Assembly (NCBI GenBank): GCA_029266635.1
Contig: JAQSWM010000009.1
Coordinates: 150,759 to 214,758 of the forward strand
Source: Sphingobacteriaceae bacterium
Lineage (GTDB): Bacteria; Bacteroidota; Bacteroidia; Sphingobacteriales; Sphingobacteriaceae
Direction: 5' to 3'
Length of the DNA: 64,000 nt
In this document: positions 16,103 through 24,189 of the stretch, piece by piece
Layout of the letters: each line of letters begins with the position of its first letter
Position numbering within the stretch: position 1 is the first letter of the stretch
Made by a program: the position numbers and the translations under genes
Notes under the pieces: generated by a model
Database searches by the model: none
The model's input: only the letters and a program-made list of their open reading frames with translations
Told to the model about the DNA's origin: nothing

Positions 16103-17152
16103 ATGAAATTATCCCAGTTCAAGTTCGATTTGCCCGATTCTTTGATAGCAAGTACGCCGGCAGAGAACCGCGATGAGGCACGTTTAATGGTCCTTGACCG
16201 AAAGACCGGTGCCATTGAACATAAAATATTTAAAGATATTTTAGGATATTTCGATGAGCAGGATGTGATGATCCTGAATAACACCAAGGTTTTCCCTGCC
16301 CGTATGTACGGAAACAAGGAAAAAACAGGTGCAACTATCGAGGTCTTTCTTCTTCGCGAGTTGAACAACGAGCTTCGCCTGTGGGATGTGCTGGTTGATC
16401 CTGCACGCAAGATCCGGGTAGGAAACAAGCTCTATTTCGGCGATGATGACCTGTTGGTAGCAGAAGTTGTGGATAACACAACCTCAAGAGGCCGTACTAT
16501 TCGCTTCTTATTTGACGGCACAGATGAAGAGTTCAGAAGAAATATTGAAATTTTAGGCGAGACTCCGCTTCCTAAGTACATCAAACGCAAAGCTACTCTA
16601 GAAGATAAGGAGCGATATCAAACGGTTTTCGCTAAGAAAGAGGGAGCTGTTGCGGCTCCAACTGCTGGTTTACACTTCAGCCGCGAGCTGATGAAAAGAC
16701 TTGAGCTTAAAGGTGTAGAATTTGCAGAAGTTACTCTGCACGTTGGCCTCGGCACGTTCCGCTCGGTTGAGGTAGAGGATCTCACCAAACATAAGATGGA
16801 TTCTGAGCAGTTTATCATTGAGCGAAAAGACGCAGAGATTGTAAATAAGGGAATCGAAAATAAAAAACGAGTTTGCGCAGTGGGCACTACATCCATGCGT
16901 GCTATAGAGTCGGCGGTTTCTGCAAATCACAGGCTTAAACAAGCTAACGACTGGACAAGCAAGTTCATTTTCCCGCCTTACGAGTTTAGCATTGCGAACT
17001 GTATGGTTACTAATTTCCACACGCCAGAATCTACCTTATTAATGATGATTTGCGCCTTCGGCGGATACGAGAACGTGATGAACGCGTATCAGGTAGCGAT
17101 CAAAGAAAAATACAAATTCTACAGCTACGGCGATGCTATGCTGATAATCTAA
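16103..17152 (+). CDS. queA: S-adenosylmethionine:tRNA ribosyltransferase-isomerase
   Basis: This 349-residue enzyme transfers and isomerises the ribose of S-adenosylmethionine onto preQ1-modified tRNA to give epoxyqueuosine. Family motifs are plain: [22 protein letters not shown] at the start, [53 protein letters not shown] and [12 protein letters not shown] near the end. Length is normal. It stands as a single transcription unit between the divergent ABC permease and ispD, with its own -7 box. Confidence 0.95.
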   Translation: MKLSQFKFDLPDSLIASTPAENRDEARLMVLDRKTGAIEHKIFKDILGYFDEQDVMILNNTKVFPARMYGNKEKTGATIEVFLLRELNNELRLWDVLVDPARKIRVGNKLYFGDDDLLVAEVVDNTTSRGRTIRFLFDGTDEEFRRNIEILGETPLPKYIKRKATLEDKERYQTVFAKKEGAVAAPTAGLHFSRELMKRLELKGVEFAEVTLHVGLGTFRSVEVEDLTKHKMDSEQFIIERKDAEIVNKGIENKKRVCAVGTTSMRAIESAVSANHRLKQANDWTSKFIFPPYEFSIANCMVTNFHTPESTLLMMICAFGGYENVMNAYQVAIKEKYKFYSYGDAMLII

Positions 17153-17156
17153 GTAG

Positions 17157-17190
17157 ATTAAGATGTTAGATTGGAGAATTGAGAATTGCT
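17157..17190. repeat. Degenerate TGAGA-type repeat
   Basis: GATTAAGATGTTAGATTGGAGAATTGAGAATTG after queA resembles the TGAGATTTGAGA repeat found in bioA and the alpha operon. The match is loose. Confidence 0.3.
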
Positions 17191-17266
17191 GCACCGATGA
17201 CAAAGCTCAGCTCTCCTCTGCTTTCAACTTCATATCTGCGATTTTCTTTCTGACCTTTTTTATCCG

Positions 17267-17935
17267 GTGTTGAAATATTACGCCATATTGGTAGCAGGCG
17301 GCTCTGGAAGCCGGATGAACGCTGCACTGCCTAAGCAATTCATGCTTTTAAATGGTAGGCCAGTCTTGATGCATACCATAGACGCGTTTGCAAATTCTGA
17401 TTACAGACCGGAGATTCTGGTTGCTTTGCCTTCAACTTTTCACGAGTACTGGAAAAAGTGTTGCACCGAATTCGGCTTTACCACTCCGCATCAGATAGTA
17501 AGCGGTGGCTCAACGCGATTTGAATCTGTAAAACATGGATTGAATGAAATCCATGGAGAAGCTGTCATTGCAATACATGATGCAGTCCGACCGGTAATAT
17601 CTAACGAGATTATCAGCGAGTCATTCCAAGTTGCTGAAGAAAAAGGCACCGCCGTAACAGCGATTAAAAGCCGCGATTCTGTGCGTCAGGCAACAGGCAA
17701 CACTTCCAGAGCGCTGAACAGAGAAAATATTTACTTAATTCAGACCCCACAAACTTTTAAGATTGAGCTCTTAAAAAAAGCTTATGAACAAGAGTTTTCT
17801 GATGAGTTTACAGATGACGCCAGCGTTGTTGAGAAACTTGGAACAGAGATAAATCTGATAGAAGGCAGCCCGAAAAACCTAAAGATCACATTTCCCGAAG
17901 ACCTTTTTATCGCCGGGCATTTTTTGAAAAAATAA
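17267..17935 (+). CDS. ispD: 2-C-methyl-D-erythritol 4-phosphate cytidylyltransferase
   Basis: The 222-residue protein makes CDP-methylerythritol in the MEP isoprenoid pathway. It has the nucleotide-binding VAGGSGSRM loop near residue 10, LPKQF, the HDAVRP motif at the metal site, VTAIKSRDSVR, and QTPQTFKIELLK followed by TDDASVVE. The start is a GTG at 17267 (a TTG follows directly); no ATG fits. A strong hairpin begins five bases after its stop codon. ispH lies elsewhere in the window at 44.8 kb, consistent with a complete MEP route. Confidence 0.92.
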   Translation: MLKYYAILVAGGSGSRMNAALPKQFMLLNGRPVLMHTIDAFANSDYRPEILVALPSTFHEYWKKCCTEFGFTTPHQIVSGGSTRFESVKHGLNEIHGEAVIAIHDAVRPVISNEIISESFQVAEEKGTAVTAIKSRDSVRQATGNTSRALNRENIYLIQTPQTFKIELLKKAYEQEFSDEFTDDASVVEKLGTEINLIEGSPKNLKITFPEDLFIAGHFLKK

Positions 17936-17938
17936 AAA

Positions 17939-17957
17939 AACCCGGCGAAGCCGGGTT
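17939..17957 (-). terminator. Rho-independent terminator of the lmo0937-like gene
   Basis: AACCCGGC-gaa-GCCGGGTT is a perfect 8-bp stem. On the minus strand it is followed by seven T, which makes it a terminator for the small membrane-protein gene. On the plus strand the T run is weak, so it may only partly stop ispD transcripts. Confidence 0.75.
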
Positions 17958-17979
17958 CTCATTATCAATATTTAGCTGC

Positions 17980-18132
17980 CTAAGCGGCTCCTCTTATCAC
18001 CCTCAGCAAGATAGCAATGATTGCTATTACCAATAAAATGTGGATAATGCCTCCAGTAGCATAGCCACCGAAAAAGCTCACAGCCCAGATTATGATCAGG
18101 ATAACTGCGATGATGTAAAGTAAATTGCCCAT
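17980..18132 (-). CDS. lmo0937-family small membrane protein
   Basis: A 50-residue open frame on the minus strand, too short for many gene callers, reads MGNLLYIIAVILIIIWAV at the N-terminus. A Gly-rich turn (FFGGYATGG) and a second hydrophobic helix (IIHILLVIAIIAILL) follow, ending VIRGAA. This is the full pattern of the lmo0937 family of two-helix membrane proteins found widely in Bacteroidota and Firmicutes, often next to stress genes; the function is unknown. A terminator hairpin lies 23 bp after its stop and none of the sequence is explained by another gene. Confidence 0.88.
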   Translation of the reverse strand: MGNLLYIIAVILIIIWAVSFFGGYATGGIIHILLVIAIIAILLRVIRGAA

Positions 18133-18283
18133 TGTTTTAAGTTTTGATTATCAGATAGATATTTAATTAATATTGACTGAATAATATCAAAACCGGCACA
18201 ATTGTTTAAACTATTTAAAAAATAATGCTTATTTAGCTGTGCTACTTTCTTTTAAGCTAAAAAACGTTGGTGCAAAAAACGCT

Positions 18284-18505
18284 CTAATATTCGTCTTCGT
18301 TAAAGAAGAAATCATCTTTTGTAGGATAATCAGGCCAAATTTCTTCTATGTTTTCGTAAGGCTCGCCATCATCCTCCAGGGCCTGTAAATTTTCAATCAC
18401 TTCAACAGGAGCACCAGAACGTATTGCATAATCAATCAATTCATCCTTAGTAGCCGGCCATGGTGCATCTTCCAGATGCGATGCTAATTCTAATGTCCAA
18501 TACAT
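18284..18505 (-). CDS. DUF2795-type small protein
   Basis: This 73-residue acidic protein begins MYWTLELASHLEDAPWPATK and continues DELIDYAIRSGAP, the characteristic core of DUF2795 proteins, then ends in an Asp/Glu/Phe-rich tail (DDFFFNEDEY). The family is small and its role is not established. It has its own AT-rich promoter region with a -7 box at 18540. It is separated from the adenosyltransferase gene by about 85 bp and probably forms its own unit. Confidence 0.82.
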   Translation of the reverse strand: MYWTLELASHLEDAPWPATKDELIDYAIRSGAPVEVIENLQALEDDGEPYENIEEIWPDYPTKDDFFFNEDEY

Positions 18506-18539
18506 ATTTCTTTAAAATTTTTGAATTTTAAAATTTTCG

Positions 18540-18547
18540 CAAAAGTA
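18540..18547 (-). promoter_or_regulatory. -7 promoter element for the DUF2795 gene
   Basis: On the minus strand this reads TACTTTTG, exact to TAnnTTTG, 34 nt before the ATG at 18505, within a strongly AT-rich stretch (18510-18580). Confidence 0.5.
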
Positions 18548-18590
18548 TAATAAAAAATATAAGAATATAAAATAATTTTTAGCGGAGACT

Positions 18591-19139
18591 TCAAATCCGT
18601 GGATGCCACTCATTCTCAGCGTTTCCAGAATCGAAACACAGCTTTCTTGCAAGCACGAATAGGTAATCGCTTAGCCGGTTAAGATAAACAATCACCATTT
18701 GATCAACCAGGCTTTCCTCGCTCAAATGCACCGTGAGGCGCTCAGCCCTGCGGCAAACGCATCGGGCAACATGGCAAAAAGATGCTGGCGCACCGCCCCC
18801 AGGTAACACGAAATGCCGCAGCTCCGGCAGAGCCGAGGTCATGGCGTCAATGGCTTTCTCCAGCCGCTCAATATCCGCTTCATGAAGATCAGGAACTTTC
18901 ATTTTCGACTTCTCAGGATCCGAAGCCAGTAAGGAGCCAATAGTGAAAAGCCTGTCCTGAATCTCTTTCAGATCAGATTTCACTCCGGCATCAATGTCCT
19001 GCTCACGTATCAACCCGACATAAGAATTCAGCTCATCAACAGTGCCGTAACACTCTATACGAAGATGGTATTTTGGAACACGCACCCCGCCTATCAGCGA
19101 AGTATAGCCTTTATCACCGATCTTGGTATATATCTTCAT
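18591..19139 (-). CDS. PduO-type cob(I)alamin adenosyltransferase
   Basis: The 182-residue protein converts cob(I)alamin and ATP to adenosylcobalamin. Family marks are KIYTKIGDKGYTSLIGG at the N-terminus (ATP phosphate binding), GTVDELNSYVGL, FVLPGGGAPAS, the CHVARCVCRRAER helix and YLNRLSDYLFVLAR at the C-terminus. Adenosylcobalamin is the cofactor of methylmalonyl-CoA mutase, whose large subunit is at 30.9 kb. It is the last gene of a likely plsC-gatC-ABC ATPase-adenosyltransferase run, 41 bp after the ATPase gene. Confidence 0.92.
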   Translation of the reverse strand: MKIYTKIGDKGYTSLIGGVRVPKYHLRIECYGTVDELNSYVGLIREQDIDAGVKSDLKEIQDRLFTIGSLLASDPEKSKMKVPDLHEADIERLEKAIDAMTSALPELRHFVLPGGGAPASFCHVARCVCRRAERLTVHLSEESLVDQMVIVYLNRLSDYLFVLARKLCFDSGNAENEWHPRI

Positions 19140-19180
19140 TCCGGCAAATAAGTAAAAAAGAGGAAGGTTAACAAGAAATA

Positions 19181-19924
19181 TTAAAGAGCATCAGCAGAAG
19201 ATTCTTCTTTGCGGTTGCGAACGGTTTTAATGTTGTCGTTGACGTAGTCGTTTTCGACAAGGCCATCCCGCATGCGTACTATTCGGTGAGCGTGCTGGGC
19301 AATGTCTTCTTCGTGCGTTACCAGGATGATTGTATTTCCCTTTTGATGGATTTCCTCCAGCAAGCCCATAATCTCTACGGAAGTTTTGGTGTCGAGATTT
19401 CCTGTGGGCTCATCGGCGAGGATGATAGAGGGATTGTTTATGAGTGCCCTCGCTACAGCCACCCGCTGTCTCTGTCCGCCCGAAAGCTCATTCGGCTTGT
19501 GCCCTACCCGGTTCCCAAGGCCCACGTTTTCAAGTGCCTTTTGCGCCCGCTCTTCCCGATCGCTCCGGCTCACTCCGGCATACACCAGCGGCAAAGCAAC
19601 GTTATCTAAAGACGATGATCGCGGAAGCAGGTTAAACGTTTGGAAAACGAAACCGATCTCCTTATTCCGCACCTCAGCCAGCTCACTATCGCTCATTTCA
19701 CTTACGTGGATGCCGTTCAGGATATAATCGCCTTTTGTAGGCGTATCCAGGCATCCCAAAATATTCATCAAAGTAGACTTGCCCGAGCCGGATGGCCCCA
19801 TGAGCGCTACAAATTCGCCTTTGTTGATGTCGAGCGTTACCGATTTAAGGGCATGTATGGTTTCAGAACCAATTACATACTTTCTGCCGATATCGTTTAT
19901 GTGGATGAGGGGTTCGTTAGCCAT
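19181..19924 (-). CDS. LolD/MacB-type ABC transporter ATP-binding protein
   Basis: The 247-residue ATPase has Walker A GPSGSGKS (43-50), the Q loop in VFQTFNLLP, the ABC signature [15 protein letters not shown], Walker [12 protein letters not shown] and the switch His in LVTHEED. The pattern belongs to the LolD/MacB/FtsE group, which pairs with FtsX-like permeases such as those at 14.7 and 33.6 kb. Neither permease is adjacent, so its partner is uncertain. The C-terminus (about 220-247) is a polar tail. It lies 40 bp after gatC in the same direction. Confidence 0.88.
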   Translation of the reverse strand: MANEPLIHINDIGRKYVIGSETIHALKSVTLDINKGEFVALMGPSGSGKSTLMNILGCLDTPTKGDYILNGIHVSEMSDSELAEVRNKEIGFVFQTFNLLPRSSSLDNVALPLVYAGVSRSDREERAQKALENVGLGNRVGHKPNELSGGQRQRVAVARALINNPSIILADEPTGNLDTKTSVEIMGLLEEIHQKGNTIILVTHEEDIAQHAHRIVRMRDGLVENDYVNDNIKTVRNRKEESSADAL

Positions 19925-19964
19925 ACTTTCTTAATTAGATTGCTTGTTGCGTTGAATGTTACAG

Positions 19965-20258
19965 CTAACTCTTTTCAATAACCTTTGCCACTCTGAAATA
20001 CTTGCCGTCCTGCTCAGGAGCATTCGACAGCGCTTCTGGAACTGTAATTTCCTGCTTTACGGCATCCTCGCGGTAGACATTTATCTCGTCAGTCAGATAA
20101 ATAAGTGGTTCCACGCCTGTAGTGTCAAGCTCATTCAACTTTTCCATGAAGCTTAGTATGTTGTTCATATCCTTCAACAATGCTGGTTTATCCGCATCGC
20201 TCACCTCCAGCCTCGCTAAATGAGCAATCCTGTCTATCGTCTGATTATCAATTTTCAT
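19965..20258 (-). CDS. gatC: Asp-tRNA(Asn)/Glu-tRNA(Gln) amidotransferase subunit C
   Basis: The 97-residue protein shows the GatC features: IDRIAHLARLEVSDADK at the N-terminus, MNNILSFMEKLNELDTTGVEPL in the middle and a C-terminal YFRVAKVIE. GatC stabilises the GatA-GatB amidotransferase that makes Gln-tRNA(Gln) or Asn-tRNA(Asn) by transamidation. gatA and gatB are not in the window. It is 9 bp downstream of plsC and in the same direction. Confidence 0.93.
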   Translation of the reverse strand: MKIDNQTIDRIAHLARLEVSDADKPALLKDMNNILSFMEKLNELDTTGVEPLIYLTDEINVYREDAVKQEITVPEALSNAPEQDGKYFRVAKVIEKS

Positions 20259-20267
20259 GTCTATTGT

Positions 20268-21026
20268 CTAAGGCTGAAGTACTATTTGTTGTGATCGCTG
20301 TTTCGCCAACTCAGTTGAGAGAACATCAAAAACTTGCTCCTTCAATATATCAGCATTATCAACACTCATTCCTGAAGTCTCAATGGGCTTGTGAACGCAA
20401 ATATGAGCAATGCCGGGCGTAGTTCCATACGTTTTGCCATCGTCCCACATCAATTTCCACGCGTCAGTTATGGTTACCGGAATTATCGCAGCGCCCTGTT
20501 CAATAGCAAGCCTGAATGGCCCGTTTTTGAATGGCTGCAATACTGGCGGATAAGCTTCATCTATTTTACCTTCCGGGAAGATAATCAGGCTCATACCCTT
20601 CTGCAAGTACTCGCCGGCTCGTTTGAAAGCCCGAAAGGATGATATTTTGGAATCGCGGTTTAGAGGGATATCAATAGTAGTAAAAAATAAACCAGTCACG
20701 GGGTTGCCCAAAAGCTCTTCCTTCCCCAAAAAAGCAAAATTGGTGCGCATTAGTAAAGTGCATACAAATATATCGAGATTGGAACTGTGGTTGGGGCAGA
20801 TGATGTATTTCTTAGACCAGTCTATATTTTGTTCAAACCTAAACTTGAAAAAAAATCCGGACAGAGCCGTTATTGAAAGCGCAAGCACATAGCGAAACTT
20901 GTTTAATGTTTTATATCGCTCCGGCTTCCGCGAAAAAAAATAGAGGAAAGGGTACAGGAGCGTAAAGACCAGAATAATCGCAAACAGGTAAAAATACACA
21001 TGAGCCTTTTTCAACATCCTCTTCAT
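20268..21026 (-). CDS. plsC: 1-acyl-sn-glycerol-3-phosphate acyltransferase
   Basis: The protein has an N-terminal membrane segment (YFYLFAIILVFTLLYPFLYF), then the PlsC acyltransferase domain with the catalytic H-x4-D in NHSSNLD, the substrate motif IPLNRDSK, and FPEGKIDEAYPP. It acylates lysophosphatidic acid in phospholipid synthesis. Several Mets lie at the N-terminus; the ATG at 21026 gives 252 residues. Upstream TTG and GTG codons overlap the -7 box and are unlikely. It heads a minus-strand run that continues with gatC, and it is divergent from trpS with only about 40 bp between them. Confidence 0.88.
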   Translation of the reverse strand: MKRMLKKAHVYFYLFAIILVFTLLYPFLYFFSRKPERYKTLNKFRYVLALSITALSGFFFKFRFEQNIDWSKKYIICPNHSSNLDIFVCTLLMRTNFAFLGKEELLGNPVTGLFFTTIDIPLNRDSKISSFRAFKRAGEYLQKGMSLIIFPEGKIDEAYPPVLQPFKNGPFRLAIEQGAAIIPVTITDAWKLMWDDGKTYGTTPGIAHICVHKPIETSGMSVDNADILKEQVFDVLSTELAKQRSQQIVLQP

Positions 21027-21032
21027 CTCCAC

Positions 21033-21040
21033 CAAAAATA
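21033..21040 (-). promoter_or_regulatory. -7 promoter element for plsC-gatC
   Basis: On the minus strand this reads TATTTTTG, an exact TAnnTTTG match ending 6 nt before the ATG at 21026. The divergent trpS side shows TACTTTCG at 21052-21059, one base off consensus. Confidence 0.42.
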
Positions 21041-21065
21041 GAAAAAATCCTTACTTTCGCCACCT

Positions 21066-22061
21066 ATGGAAACTGTTGTAAGCGGCATCAGAAGCACAGG
21101 AAAGTTGCATTTAGGCAACTATTATGGAGCGGTTAAAAACTTCGTAAAGATGCAGGATGAGTATAAGTGCTTTTTCTTCATTGCTGATTATCATTCGCTT
21201 ACTACGCACCCTACTCCCGCTAATCTCCACGACAATGTTCGTTCTGTTCTGGTGGAATATTTGGCAGCAGGCATTGATCCTGAAAAAGCAACTATTTATG
21301 TCCAGTCTGATGTTCCCGAAGTAGTTGAACTCTATCTCTATTTGAATATGAACGCCTACATGGGCGAGCTTGAGCGAAGCACTTCGTTTAAAGATAAAGT
21401 GCGGTCGCATCCGGACAACGTAAACGCCGGATTGTTAACCTACCCGGTTTTAATGGCGGCCGATATCCTTATCCACAAGGCGACGAAAGTCCCGGTAGGG
21501 AAAGATCAGGAGCAACATCTGGAAATGTCACGCACGTTTGGCAATCGTTTTAACCGGATGTATGGCCACGAGTTTTTCCCGGAACCATACGCTTTCAACT
21601 TCACTGATAAGCTGGTAAAGGTGCCCGGGCTTGATGGCAAAGGCAAGATGGGGAAGTCTGAAGGCGAGGGGAATGCGGTTTACCTACGCGACACACCGGA
21701 GATCATCCGCAAAAAAGTGATGAAAGCTGTGAGCGATGGCGGTCCCAGCGAGGAAAACCAGCCAAAACCCGAAGCAATACAGAACCTGTTCGATTTAATG
21801 AAGATCGTGTCAGCAGAAGATACATACGCCCACTTCGACAACCTTTACAACAACTGCCAGATACGTTATGGCGATTTTAAAAAGCAGTTAGCCGAAGATA
21901 TGATCGTGGCGACACAGCCGGTTCGTGAACGCATCAGCGAGATTGAGGCTAACAAAACATATCTGCGGGAAGTTGCCCGATACGGTGCGATTAAGGCTCG
22001 TGAAAGTGCTTCTAAAACCATCCGCGAAGTGCGAGAAATTATTGGGTTCAAAAATTTCTGA
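21066..22061 (+). CDS. trpS: Tryptophanyl-tRNA synthetase
   Basis: The 331-residue class I synthetase has the HIGH-equivalent LHLGNYYGA near residue 17 and the KMSKS-equivalent KMGKS near 200 (GKGKMGKSEGEGNAVYL). It also has family markers FIADYHSLTTHP, LTYPVLMAADILIHKA and VPVGKDQEQHLEMSR. The length is normal for bacterial TrpS. The ATG lies only 6 nt after the near-consensus -7 box TACTTTCG. The next gene, a deoxynucleoside kinase, starts 41 bp downstream. Confidence 0.95.
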   Translation: METVVSGIRSTGKLHLGNYYGAVKNFVKMQDEYKCFFFIADYHSLTTHPTPANLHDNVRSVLVEYLAAGIDPEKATIYVQSDVPEVVELYLYLNMNAYMGELERSTSFKDKVRSHPDNVNAGLLTYPVLMAADILIHKATKVPVGKDQEQHLEMSRTFGNRFNRMYGHEFFPEPYAFNFTDKLVKVPGLDGKGKMGKSEGEGNAVYLRDTPEIIRKKVMKAVSDGGPSEENQPKPEAIQNLFDLMKIVSAEDTYAHFDNLYNNCQIRYGDFKKQLAEDMIVATQPVRERISEIEANKTYLREVARYGAIKARESASKTIREVREIIGFKNF

Positions 22062-22102
22062 TTCGGTAGGTTCCGGTATTTTTTTAATTATAATTTTACA
22101 GC

Positions 22103-22717
22103 ATGCACATTGCAATTGTAGGAAATATCGGAGCCGGAAAGACTACTCTTACCGAGCTTCTGGCAAAACATCTTGGCTTTGAGCCACAGTTTGAAGCGGT
22201 GGATCACAACCCCTATCTGGAAGACTTTTATAGCGATATGAAGCGCTGGAGTTTCAACCTTCAGATATATTTCCTCAACAGCAGGTTCCAGCAAATTACG
22301 GATATCCAAAAAGAGAACCGGAACATTGTACAGGATCGGACCATTTATGAGGACGCCTATATTTTTGCGGAGAACCTGCACGATATGGGGCTGATGACGA
22401 CACGTGATTACGAGAATTATCGGTCAATCTTTGACAATATCACAGGTTTTATCAAAGCACCCGATCTCCTGATTTACTTAAGAGCTTCTGTACCAACTTT
22501 AGTAAATAACATTCAGCGGCGTGGCAGGGAATATGAAGCTGGCATCAGGCTTGACTACCTTTCTAAGCTGAACGATAAATACACAAAGTGGATAGACGGC
22601 TACAAAGAAGGCAAACTGCTGGTTTTAGACAAAGACAAGCTCGATTTTGCTAAGAATCCGGAAGATCTTGGTTTTATAATCCAGTCGATTGAGCGGGAGT
22701 TGCACGGGCTGTTTTAG
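22103..22717 (+). CDS. Deoxynucleoside kinase
   Basis: The 204-residue protein has a P-loop GNIGAGKT at 7-14, the QDRTIYED motif (the DRS-like catalytic Arg), the substrate Glu and Trp/Phe positions in DMKRWSFNLQIYFL, and a lid with RRGREYE. This is the dNK/dGK/dAK family that phosphorylates deoxynucleosides for salvage. Specificity cannot be read here; bacterial homologues often prefer dA or dG. It is followed 36 bp later by kdsB in the same direction. Confidence 0.9.
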   Translation: MHIAIVGNIGAGKTTLTELLAKHLGFEPQFEAVDHNPYLEDFYSDMKRWSFNLQIYFLNSRFQQITDIQKENRNIVQDRTIYEDAYIFAENLHDMGLMTTRDYENYRSIFDNITGFIKAPDLLIYLRASVPTLVNNIQRRGREYEAGIRLDYLSKLNDKYTKWIDGYKEGKLLVLDKDKLDFAKNPEDLGFIIQSIERELHGLF

Positions 22718-22753
22718 CCGACGCTAGTCACCTCATAATAATCCAAGTCGATT

Positions 22754-23500
22754 GTGAAAATCCTAGGCATCATCCCCGCCCGCCACGCCTCCACCCGATT
22801 CCCGGGCAAGCCGTTGGTTGATATTTTAGGAAAAAGTATGATCCAGCGTGTTTATGAACAGGCGAAGAAATCCAGTTCCCTTGATGACGTTGTGGTAGCC
22901 ACAGACGATGAACGCATCCTGCTGCACGTGCATGGATTTGGCGGGAGAGCCATTTTAACCTCCGATAAACACCAGAGCGGCACAGACCGGTGTGCAGAAG
23001 TACTGAGTAAACTGCATGGCTTTGACGTTGTGATCAATATCCAAGGCGATGAGCCTTTCATCGACCCACGTCAGATCACACTTCTTTGCACTTGTTTCGC
23101 AACAGCCGACACTGAACTTGGGACGCTTGTCAAGAAAATAAATTCAGCCGAAGAACTACAGAATCCAAACAGCCCCAAAGTTGTTTTGAACCTCCGCCAT
23201 GAAGCTGTTTATTTTAGCCGAAGCGCAATCCCGCACCTCCGCGGACAGGAGTTGGAGAATTGGCACAAGCTGTTTCCATATTACAAGCACATCGGCATTT
23301 ACGGGTATCGCAGCAGCACGCTGCAGGCTATTACGCAGCTTCCTGTTTCATCGCTCGAACAAGCAGAAGGCTTGGAACAGCTCCGCTGGATTGAGAATGG
23401 CTACCGCATTAAAGTTGCAGTTACCGACATTGAAACCGCAGCAGTAGACACTCCGGAGGATCTGGAGAAGATCCTCTCCTCAAGGCTTCCCGAATCCTAA
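22754..23500 (+). CDS. kdsB: CMP-KDO synthetase (3-deoxy-manno-octulosonate cytidylyltransferase)
   Basis: The 248-residue enzyme activates KDO as CMP-KDO for lipid A core synthesis. It has the nucleotide-binding IIPARHASTRFPGKPL loop at the start, IQRVYEQA, VVATDDERI, SGTDRCAEV, VVINIQGDEPFIDP and a C-terminal AVDTPEDLEKI. The start is a GTG at 22754. The enzyme using its product, waaA (kdtA), is at 40.1 kb. It is convergent with the small acidic protein gene, with only 4 bp between stops. Confidence 0.95.
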   Translation: MKILGIIPARHASTRFPGKPLVDILGKSMIQRVYEQAKKSSSLDDVVVATDDERILLHVHGFGGRAILTSDKHQSGTDRCAEVLSKLHGFDVVINIQGDEPFIDPRQITLLCTCFATADTELGTLVKKINSAEELQNPNSPKVVLNLRHEAVYFSRSAIPHLRGQELENWHKLFPYYKHIGIYGYRSSTLQAITQLPVSSLEQAEGLEQLRWIENGYRIKVAVTDIETAAVDTPEDLEKILSSRLPES

Positions 23501-23504
23501 AAAG

Positions 23505-23789
23505 CTATTTCGCTCGCTGCACAAATTTGTGGAAGGTGCTTGTCTCGCCGTCAGCCTTTTTATCCTGATACAAGAAGTCAAGCTTATTTTCCTCAAAGTT
23601 TGCAAAGAAATCATCCCATTCTACTTCTTCGAAACGATCGTCATTGTCGCTGTTTTTAGGGAAGTGGATGCGCAAAACACCGTCGTCTTCGTCTTTACCA
23701 GTGCCTTTTATCTTAGCCGGAACACCGCCGCGGTCTTCTGCCCATTCTTTTATCTTTTGATGATCGTGGGTTTGATTTGATGTGCTCAT
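23505..23789 (-). CDS. Small acidic protein of unknown function
   Basis: The 94-residue protein starts MSTSNQTHDHQKIKEWAE and has RGGVPAKIKGTGKD, LRIHFPK, FEEVEWDDFFANFEENKLDFLYQD. It is a compact acidic domain. Homologues in Bacteroidota databases are often labelled 1,4-alpha-glucan branching enzyme, which cannot be right for a protein of this size; I know this label but do not accept it. It sits in a minus-strand group of small proteins and an SDR enzyme that often marks stress-response regions. A strong stem-loop lies just upstream. Confidence 0.7.
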   Translation of the reverse strand: MSTSNQTHDHQKIKEWAEDRGGVPAKIKGTGKDEDDGVLRIHFPKNSDNDDRFEEVEWDDFFANFEENKLDFLYQDKKADGETSTFHKFVQRAK

Positions 23790-23814
23790 TTTACATGGAG
23801 TATAAAGCCAAACT

Positions 23815-23850
23815 GAGATCCCCAGATCGCAAAAAGCGTTCGGGGATCTC
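23815..23850. repeat. Stem-loop between two small stress-type genes
   Basis: GAGATCCCC (23815-23823) pairs perfectly with GGGGATCTC (23842-23850); CGC/GCG adds three pairs inside around an A5 loop. It lies after the 77-residue membrane-protein gene and 26 bp before the small acidic-protein gene. It could be a terminator without T tract, an mRNA stabiliser or an attenuation-type element. Confidence 0.5.
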
Positions 23851-23873
23851 CTGCTGGCAAATCAGAACTTGGA

Positions 23874-24107
23874 TTAATCGTGCCCTTCTACTTTTACAAT
23901 TTTGTTGTAAGTTCCAAGTAGCAGAAATGGTGCAGCCCATTGGCCAACGAAAAGTGCAGTGTGTTTTCTGCCTGAAAGCTTAAGTGCAAGCGAAACGCCC
24001 ATAGCGCCAAGTGCGGCCCACAAAAACAGATCAGACGGTAATTTTGCGGTTTGTTCTTCAATAGCTTTTGCAACCTTGCCTTCGCTATGTTCCGGATTTA
24101 AATTCAT
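23874..24107 (-). CDS. Small two-helix membrane protein
   Basis: The 77-residue protein has a charged N-terminus (MNLNPEHSEGKVAKAIEEQ), then two hydrophobic helices (LFLWAALGAMGVSLALKL and ALFVGQWAAPFLLLG) with GRKH between, and a short polar tail ending VKVEGHD. It resembles small inner-membrane proteins found beside stress and dehydrogenase genes in Bacteroidota. No motif suggests a reaction. It is 82 bp downstream of the SDR gene and in the same direction. Confidence 0.65.
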   Translation of the reverse strand: MNLNPEHSEGKVAKAIEEQTAKLPSDLFLWAALGAMGVSLALKLSGRKHTALFVGQWAAPFLLLGTYNKIVKVEGHD

Positions 24108-24189
24108 TGTATGTCCTCCATTAATTTTTAGATGTATATGCTTAACAAGCCTTCAAATAGTTTGTTATCATTATTTTAAAATACCTCTT

